From Plantago ovata (lineage: Eukaryota > Streptophyta > Magnoliopsida > Lamiales > Plantaginaceae): DNA of 64,000 nucleotides. The translations under genes were made by a program, and so were the position numbers. Positions 57,829 to 64,000 of this stretch are shown one piece after another. A model generated the notes under the pieces. That model made no database searches and was not told the origin of the DNA. It was given only the letters and a program-made list of their open reading frames with translations. The DNA lies in NCBI GenBank assembly GCA_028274465.1, contig CM051458.1, positions 76,323,766-76,387,765 on the forward strand. The letters are read 5' to 3'. The first letter of the stretch is position 1, and every line of letters starts with the position of its first letter.

Positions 57829-59098
57829 TGATGAATGTGTATTTTACACTTTCATTCGAGTCTTTTTCACCTAATTTAGCTATCCTCTATGTTAATTTAG
57901 CTATATTTTAGTACATTTTATTAGAATAGTGTCACGTTTCCCTTTAGATTTTATTTTACAGGTTTTGGTTGAAATTCGGAGAATTACGGGCATTTATATT
58001 GAAGTCTACAAGGAATTGGTGTTCCAGAAGCATATTTGGAGTATCTGAAGGTTTCCGGATAGGATTTGAAGTCTAGGGGCCGAATCTGGAGGTTAGAAGG
58101 CTACTAGAAGTCATAAGTCGAGTCCGAAAAGGTGAAGAAATCCAAAACCGCGTCGAAAACGCGAAAATTTCGCGTTTACACTGTGGGGCAAACCGCCCCG
58201 TGCCTCGGGCGAACCGCCGCGGGGAAATTTCGGGCCTATATATAGTTGCGAGTTTTCTCTCTGAAAATCATATCTTTCCAAGCCTACTTTCTCACCTCTC
58301 TCTATAGTTTTAAGTAGGAACTTCCCGGGGCCTGTCCTGGGAGTTCCATAGCTTAGGGGATACTTTTTCATAGAAGATTGGAGCGCGTAGGATCGCAATC
58401 ATCCGGAGATTGACAACCTTCGGTAACTTTGTATCTTACAACTTTTATCTACTTATTTTATATATTCTTTCAATATGTTTTCTTCTATGATTGCTATTGA
58501 TTGCATGCACATTATGAGTAGCTAAATTTATCGTTGGTGGTAGTATGTGAATTCTTAGCGAGGGAAGATAATCATGCTAATGGCTATATCGCGCATTATA
58601 CTCCGTGTCCTTGCTTTATTTCGTTGATGAGTTGAACACCAAAATTCTCGTATGTTGTATTGATCATTATGCACACTAGGACACTTGTCGGCCAATCAGA
58701 CTTAATTATCTTCGTAGTGTTGAATGATTACGGAACACAATAGGACGTTAGTTGTTGACAGGTCAGACCCATATTATCTTCGTAGTGCACAATACTTACA
58801 ACAGGACCCAAGATTCATTCAAAGATCTCTATGCAAGACCGAGGAATTTATGCATGATTATCGACCCATTATGTTAAGAAGGACCATACTATCACCGACC
58901 TCCATTATCTGCTTGAAAACCCCTATTGCTTTCTATCTGCTGTTTTATATTTTCTTGATTAAATAGATAAAGCTAGTTATAGTCCTGAGAGAACGACACT
59001 CGAGTCATTCTACTACTACACTACGGTTTTCGTTGTAGTTGTGGATTGCCTTTGGCTAATTACAAATTTATTTGACTGAACCCTGACAACGTTCATCA
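57829..59098 (+). repeat. D 3' LTR
   Basis: 1270 bp, partner of 50434-51658; TATA box at 58237-58245 with the GC dyad cluster just upstream (58176-58230). Confidence 0.9.
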
Positions 59099-59103
59099 AA
59101 GGC

Positions 59104-59114
59104 CTATTTATAGA
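59104..59114 (-). promoter_or_regulatory. TATA box of the Tat antisense gene
   Basis: TTCTATAAATA on the minus strand, immediately next to the D insertion. Without D it would lie about 650 bp upstream of the acidic antisense ATG at 49782. It fits the plant TATA consensus. Confidence 0.6.
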
Positions 59115-59710
59115 AGGGTATCCCGGGAATTCAAACCCTCAACCCACCTCCAATTAATCTCGAACGTCCACGTGTCCACGTCCAACGGTCCAGATCACAG
59201 CTGCCCCTTGAAAAGACGGTTTTTCCCCTCACGCCCCCGAATCGTCCCATAGTGTCGGTGGCTCACGAATTACCTGTTCCCCTAGGTAATTCGTAGAACG
59301 TGGAAAGTTACAGGGATAAAAATATGAGCCGCTTGATCATTTCGAAGGGAACGACCAGGTTGAGAGAGTAATAACCATGGAAACAAATCAAGCTACCGAG
59401 CGATGAGCCAGAAAAAGAAAGCGAGGAGACAAAAAAAATTGAGGACCGTATTTCTACCTTACGACGCTTACCTGGATTCAATCTCTACCCAGGAAACATA
59501 CCTCTTTTTTAGGGTCCGAGCACCGCCTCATCGGACCCTATAAAAAGGGGGGAGGGGAATAGGAGGAGGGAAAGCTACTAAGGCATGAATACGGAATTAT
59601 TTTTTCGCCGATTACTAGTCGAGACATTCTTACAAAGTGTTCGACCAGACTTTTAAATAGTTCCACAAATATCTTCTACAAAGATACTTGGAAATTAGGG
59701 GGACATATGC
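59104..59710 (+). other. Tat 3' terminal region and polypurine tract
   Basis: No sense gene. A purine-rich stretch AAAAAGGGGGGAGGGG lies at about 59542-59557, and a polypurine tract GAAATTAGGGGGAC (about 59691-59704) precedes the 3' LTR. Confidence 0.65.
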
Positions 59711-60266
59711 TGGTGTTGAAATATGTCCGATCCGCATTTACGAACTGGAGCGGTCTAAGAGCGCGACAGAGCTCTAAAAGACTGTCCCTCAAAGGGCTCA
59801 ACCACCCTTCCAGGTACGTCACCGGAGGGTGGCTCGACCAACAAAGATACCGATCAGAGTTATGGGGTCGCCCTTCAAGAAAGCTCACAAAGGACAAGCT
59901 GACAAGGCGACTGAGAACCATCTATAGGGAGCAACCACCCTTGGTGGTCAATCGAGGACCTTACGTCAAGGAAGTATCCTCAAGGGATAGCCAGGCAGGG
60001 TCCTACTCGAGCGATGGATCACGAGGAAGGCTCGAGCACCTAGGTCGATCACAACTGGTCGGTCCTTAGGTGGCCCACCTTCCAGAAGGATCCATCAAGT
60101 CTCGAAATGCCTAGAATGCCCTCCAGACCCTAGGTCAGATGTTTGGGTCAAAGCCCATTGACCTCCTTAATGGGCTTGGGCAAAAGGAGGCTTCAATCGC
60201 AGACGGACACTTGTCACGATCCTACACTAAGTGACAATAAAATACTATGAGTATATAAGGAGGCCT
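59711..60266 (+). repeat. Tat 3' LTR, first part, interrupted by element E
   Basis: Matches 2053-2170 and 7854-8280 without the hAT-like insertion, and stops just after its TATA box (TATATAA, 60252-60258) where E begins. The remainder should lie beyond E outside the window. Confidence 0.9.
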
Positions 60267-61472
60267 TGATGAATGTGTATTTTACACTTTCATTTGAGTC
60301 TTTTTTCACCAATTTACCTATCCTCTATGTTAATTTAGCTATATTTTAGTGCATTTTATTAGAATAGTGTCACGTTTCCCTTTAGTTTGTATTTTACAGG
60401 TTTTGAGTGAAAAATGAGGTTTTCCGGGCAATTATATTGAAGTAGACAAGGAATTGGTGTTCCGAAGGCCTATTTGGAGTATCCAGAAGATTCTGGATAG
60501 GATTTGAAGTCTAGGGGTCGAGTCTGAAGGCTAAAAGGTCACTAGAAGGCAAAAATCGAGTCCGAAAAGGAGAAGAAATCCAAAAACGCGTCGAAACCGC
60601 GTATATGGCCGGCTGGAGGCCGAGGCGAGTCGCCCGGGACGTGGGGCGAATCGCCCCACACCAGGCGAATCGCCCGGTGTGTGGGGCGACTCGCCCCACA
60701 CCTGTCGAATCACTATATATAGTTGGTCAGTTTTCTCCGTTTTTCATACTTTCTCATACCTTTTCTCTCACCTTTCTCATTAGTTTTAGGTAGGAATTCT
60801 CCAGAGCCTGTTCTGGGGATTCTTAGCTTAGGAGATACTTTTTCTTATCATTTTGGAGCTTGTAAGATCGCGATTCTTCGGAGATTGACAACCTTCGGTA
60901 ACATTGTATCTTACAGTTTTTCTATTTATATTTATATATCTTTCAACATGTTTTCATTCAATCTTGCTATGATTTCTGTTGATTGCATGACATCTATGAG
61001 TAGCTAAACTTCTCGTTGGTGATAGTATGTGATTTCTTAGCGAAGGGTTAATAATTATGCTAATGGCTATATCGCGCATTATACTTTGAGTTATTGCTTT
61101 ATTTTTTTGATCTATCTAAAACCTCTATCTTCGTAGTGTTGAATAATAACAGAACACAATTGGACAATTCATTGATCAAAGATCTCTATGCAAAACCGGG
61201 TACTTCATGCATGATTATTAACCTGCTATGCTTTGAATGACCATACTATCACCAATCTCCATTATCTGATAAGAAAAACCTTTGCTAAGTCGTATGTTGA
61301 TTTTATATTCTTAAGTTAGATTAGATAAAGCTAGTTATAGTCCTTAGAGATCGACACTCGAGGTTATTTTACTGCTAGACTACGGTTTTCGTTGTAGTTG
61401 TGAATTGCCTTTGGCTCAATACAAATTTATTTGATTAACTAGAATCTGACAAGTTCTAAACACAGTTCATCA
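60267..61472 (+). repeat. E 5' LTR
   Basis: 1206 bp, TGATGAATGTG...CAGTTCATCA; particularly regular GC dyad cluster (about 60611-60703) before the TATA box (60714-60722). Confidence 0.9.
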
Positions 61473-61475
61473 AAT

Positions 61476-61493
61476 TGGCACCGTTGCCGGGGA
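61476..61493 (+). promoter_or_regulatory. E primer-binding site
   Basis: TGGCACCGTTGCCGGGGA, tRNA-Asp type with one difference from B and C. Confidence 0.8.
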
Positions 61494-61617
61494 CTATACT
61501 CCTTTTTTCTGTTTAGCTTTTATATATTTTCAGCATTCAATTCCTAGTTCTAGTTGTTTTTATTTTCCTTCTTAATCTCTCTCTGATACTCCTTTCCTAG
61601 TTTGTTACAGATAGTGT

Positions 61618-63655
61618 ATGCGACATACACGATCTAGAGGAACACCGCTTGCAGATTCAATTGCTGAGATCGACAGAGTCTACCACCAAAGAAGGCGACT
61701 ACTTCGAAGGCGTGAACTAGAGGAAATAGAGGACACCGATTTCTCTGAATCTCTACACAGTCTTTTCAAGGAAATCGATGAAATGGCAGAAGCTAGACCA
61801 CTGAAAGCATGGGTTCAACCCTCCAAGGATCGTATGAGGGGACCGGCGATTGTTCTTTCGTCTGCAACTCGAGATCTGGAAATCAAGAACCACGCGTTCC
61901 GACAGCTTACGAGATTGTATGGCTTAGCAAGGGAAGATGTGATGGGTACTTGCACGATATCGATGATTTCGTCAACCAACTCCCATGACCCGGAGCTGAA
62001 ATAACAACGGATGAGTTGAGGATGAAGGTTTTTGCTATGGGGCTTGGCGACAGAGCCAAGTTATGGTTGAGTTCTCTACCGGCGGGCTCACTGGACACTT
62101 GGGAGAAGGTTTTTTCAGCTTTCATGGAAAAATACTTCCCTCACACCTTGACTACCGCGCTTAAGGCACAAATCACTGGGTTCAAACAAGACTATGATGA
62201 GACCATCTACACCGCGTTTGATAGGTTCCAAGACCTCATGAACAAGTGCCCTCACCATGGTTTTGAGCTTTCGGATCTAGTCCAACACTTCTACAATGGA
62301 CTAACCTTCGAGAACCAACAAGTGGTGGACTTCCAATGCCGTGACAATATTTGGCAGGAAACCGCAGAAGCCGTCTGGGCAGTTTTCGAAAGGCTTGCTA
62401 AGGGGTCGCAGTTCAAGGACCCAAGAGCAATGGTTAGGAGACGTGGACCTGAAGCTCCACCTACTCAAGAAGCCCCTATGTATGGGGGGAATGGGAATCG
62501 ATTCGAGTGCTTTACCAACGAATTGAAGCAGGTCCTCAAGAGCGCCACTGGAACATCTGTGTCGAACGAAGTTTGCCGAATATGCAAGAACTATGGGCAT
62601 GGGGCTCATATGTGTAGATCGGATCTTGCATATGATGATGGCAATTGGGTTCAAGGAGGCGAAGAGGAAGCCTTTGCTACGGAATTTGGTACTCAAGAAG
62701 CTAGCTACGGACAAGACGGTAGGAATCCTCGAGGTGGATTTTGGAGAAGAGGGTTCCGAAACAATCAAGGATATGCACCGGCTAGCCAAACTTATGGCCC
62801 TAACCAAGACCGTAGTAGGCTTAACTATGGTAATGACCACTGCGAAAATCCCGCTCCAAAAGAGCAACCGAAGTCGAAGACAGCTCTACTGATGGAGAAC
62901 TTGCAAAAGATGGTTGATCACACCCAAAGTTTTCTCAAACGTTATGAATAAGATTCTGAGAAGACTAGGGAAAGGCTTGATCGGTTGGAAGAGAGCACTA
63001 GGCTTGCCCATCAAAAGATGCAAGAGTTGATCGACCGAGGAGCAAGTAGGGAGCAAGGGAAGCTGCCTAGCAACACTGAGAAGTCGATCTCCATTACCTT
63101 GGTGGGTGATCTACCTGTTGAAATCACCATCAAGAAGGTTGCTAAGTGCGAGTGTTGCAAGGGGGAAGAACCCCCACTAGCCAAGGAAGAAGAGAAGGAC
63201 CTTGGTTCGAATGAGAGTGAAGAGGAGCAAGAGGATCCCGAGCCACTCCCTCAAAGTTTCAATGTTAAGGTAGGGATTGGTGAACTTGAAGATGTCCGTG
63301 CTACACTAGACACGGGATCCTACTCTAATGTGCTCCCGATGAATGTGTTTGAGAAGAGTAGCCTTGGAAAACTGTCTGAGCATAAGGCTATTGTGCAATT
63401 GGCGGATGGATCCTTTGTGAGACCCGAAGGCATTGTGAAGAACGTATTGGTCAAGATTGGTGAAGCTTCTGTATACACCAATTTTGTAGTTATGCTGACG
63501 TCTACACCTGGGATGGGGGATGTCGTTCTCTTGGGGCGAACGTTCTTGACCAAACTGCGCTCCGTAATAGACATCTACCGATAGGACTTGCACCATTGAT
63601 GTGGATGGCAAGCGACACGTGTTGCGAGCCATATCTGATCCACCTGATCGCTTCA
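61618..63655 (+). pseudogene. E gag-protease region
   Basis: Starts at ATG 61618 (MRHTRSRGTPLADSIAEIDR). The gag core, zinc knuckle CRICKNYGHGAHMC, coiled coil and protease (LDTGSYSNVLPM) match C and D. Broken. Confidence 0.8.
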
Positions 63656-63857
63656 ATACTTCTCACACTATTAACTACTGTGGTCTTGCTGTCTATGTTC
63701 ATTCTTATTCACAGTTTCGTGGCATGAGGAGAAGGTCCATGAAGGGGAAGTCTAGTACCCTAAAAAAGAAGAGCTAGGCGCAAGGAGTCGAGTCAAAGAC
63801 TATAAACAATGGCGCTATCCGGGAAGCAACCCGGAGTTTTTATCGCTTTTTTACCGC

Positions 63858-64000
63858 TAGGGCTGTATTTCGAACCGAACGAACCGAACAAGAGGCTTAT
63901 CGAACGTTCGTTCGTTAAGCATATAGTATGTTCGGTTCGTGTTCATGTTCGCAGAACAATTCATAGCATGTTCATGTTCGGTTCGTTAAAATAATAGAAT
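63858..64000. mobile_element. Left end of a second hAT-like element
   Basis: E's sequence breaks at TTTACCGC and is followed by TAGGGCTGTATTTCGAACCG, then CGAACCGAAC / GTTCGTTCG motifs. TAGGG(C/G)TGTA starts with subterminal CGAACC repeats are typical of plant hAT elements. The other end and duplication lie outside the window. Confidence 0.6.

Larger units (their letters stand above)
50434..59098 (+). mobile_element. Non-autonomous Athila-type element D, looks whole for its type (fossil)
   Basis: Flanked by AAGGC duplications (50429-50433, 59099-59103). LTRs of 1225 and 1270 bp; by eye about 17-20 substitutions, ~1.5%, so roughly half a million to one million years. Layout: LTR, PBS, gag-protease frame, spacer, third ORF, conserved 3' region, polypurine tract, LTR. 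Both frames are open throughout. It has no reverse transcriptase, RNase H or integrase and would need those in trans. Confidence 0.9.
2053..60266 (+). mobile_element. Tat-lineage Ty3/gypsy LTR retrotransposon dismembered by nested insertions (fossil)
   Basis: Pieces of one element can be followed across the window because most insertions are flanked by matching short duplications. The pieces are 5' LTR, PBS, gag, pol, an antisense-coding 3' region, polypurine tract and the start of the 3' LTR. Summed without insertions the visible element is about 12 kb, normal for Tat. Tat-lineage elements are known for a long region between integrase and 3' LTR with antisense extra ORFs, which fits. By-eye comparison of the LTRs gives about 18 mismatches in ~540 aligned bases (~3.3%), i.e. 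roughly 1-2.5 My at commonly used plant rates. The element is broken by insertions and has several additional breaks in its coding parts. The far end lies beyond the window. Confidence 0.8.
60267..64000 (+). mobile_element. Athila-type element E, C/D subfamily, cut by the window edge (fossil)
   Basis: Preceded by GGCCT (60262-60266), the likely left copy of its duplication. It has the LTR, PBS, gag and protease in the C/D layout, then the GGGAAGCAACCC hairpin (63818-63835), after which a hAT-like element interrupts it. Broken, about three breaks in the visible part. Confidence 0.85.

Overview
This window is plant nuclear DNA, probably from a eudicot. The evidence is GT-AG introns, plant-type transposons (Athila, Tat and Tekay Ty3/gypsy lineages, CACTA, hAT-like, an L1-type LINE with C-terminal RNase H, a Cassandra-type 5S-bearing LTR) and AT-rich intergenic DNA. 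Only the first ~2 kb looks like host DNA. It holds one two-exon minus-strand gene for an acidic protein of about 330 residues made of 14 tandem 18-19-residue repeats, with a TATA box and ~0.8 kb of upstream sequence.

The rest, from 2053 past the right edge, reads as one old Tat-lineage LTR retrotransposon of about 12 kb, blown apart by at least six primary insertions. Its visible pieces, in order, are: 5' LTR (2053-2170, 7854-8566), PBS (8569), gag and pol (19601-24532), a long 3' region with antisense reading frames (25362-25520, 34604-36817, 48800-50433), the antisense gene's own TATA box (59104-59114), a polypurine tract, and the 3' LTR (59711-60266, cut at E and continuing beyond the window). 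Nearly every break is bounded by a matching target-site duplication (TSD). These are a hAT-like DNA transposon in the 5' LTR (TSD ACCGGAGG/ACCAGAGG), Athila-type elements B (CGCTT), C (CTCGA) and D (AAGGC), a minus-strand Athila-type LTR H (AAATC), and E (left copy GGCCT; right end outside the window).

There is a second layer of nesting. A 5'-truncated LINE (16-bp TSD) sits in the hAT-like element. A CACTA transposon carrying a five-exon TnpA-like gene sits in C (TSD ACC). A Tekay chromovirus sits in LTR H. An LTR of the C subfamily sits inside B, and another hAT-like element starts in E at the right edge.

The most interesting pattern is a possible two-component Athila system. B encodes gag plus protease-RT-RNase H-integrase but no third ORF. 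C and D encode gag plus protease plus a separate ORF with a putative plant-transposon domain, but no RT or integrase; E shows the same gag-protease start. All share LTR type and tRNA-Asp-type PBS, and B, C and D share the same 3' region, polypurine tract and hairpins. Other points of note are a 5S rRNA-derived Cassandra LTR joined directly to the PBS of the Tekay element, duplicated hairpins each followed by a copy of the polypurine-tract core, GC-rich dyad modules upstream of the LTR TATA boxes that recur inside the elements, and two Athila-type insertions immediately downstream of TATA boxes. LTR and retroviral-type elements are treated here as fossils; D looks whole for its type, and the others are broken or interrupted.
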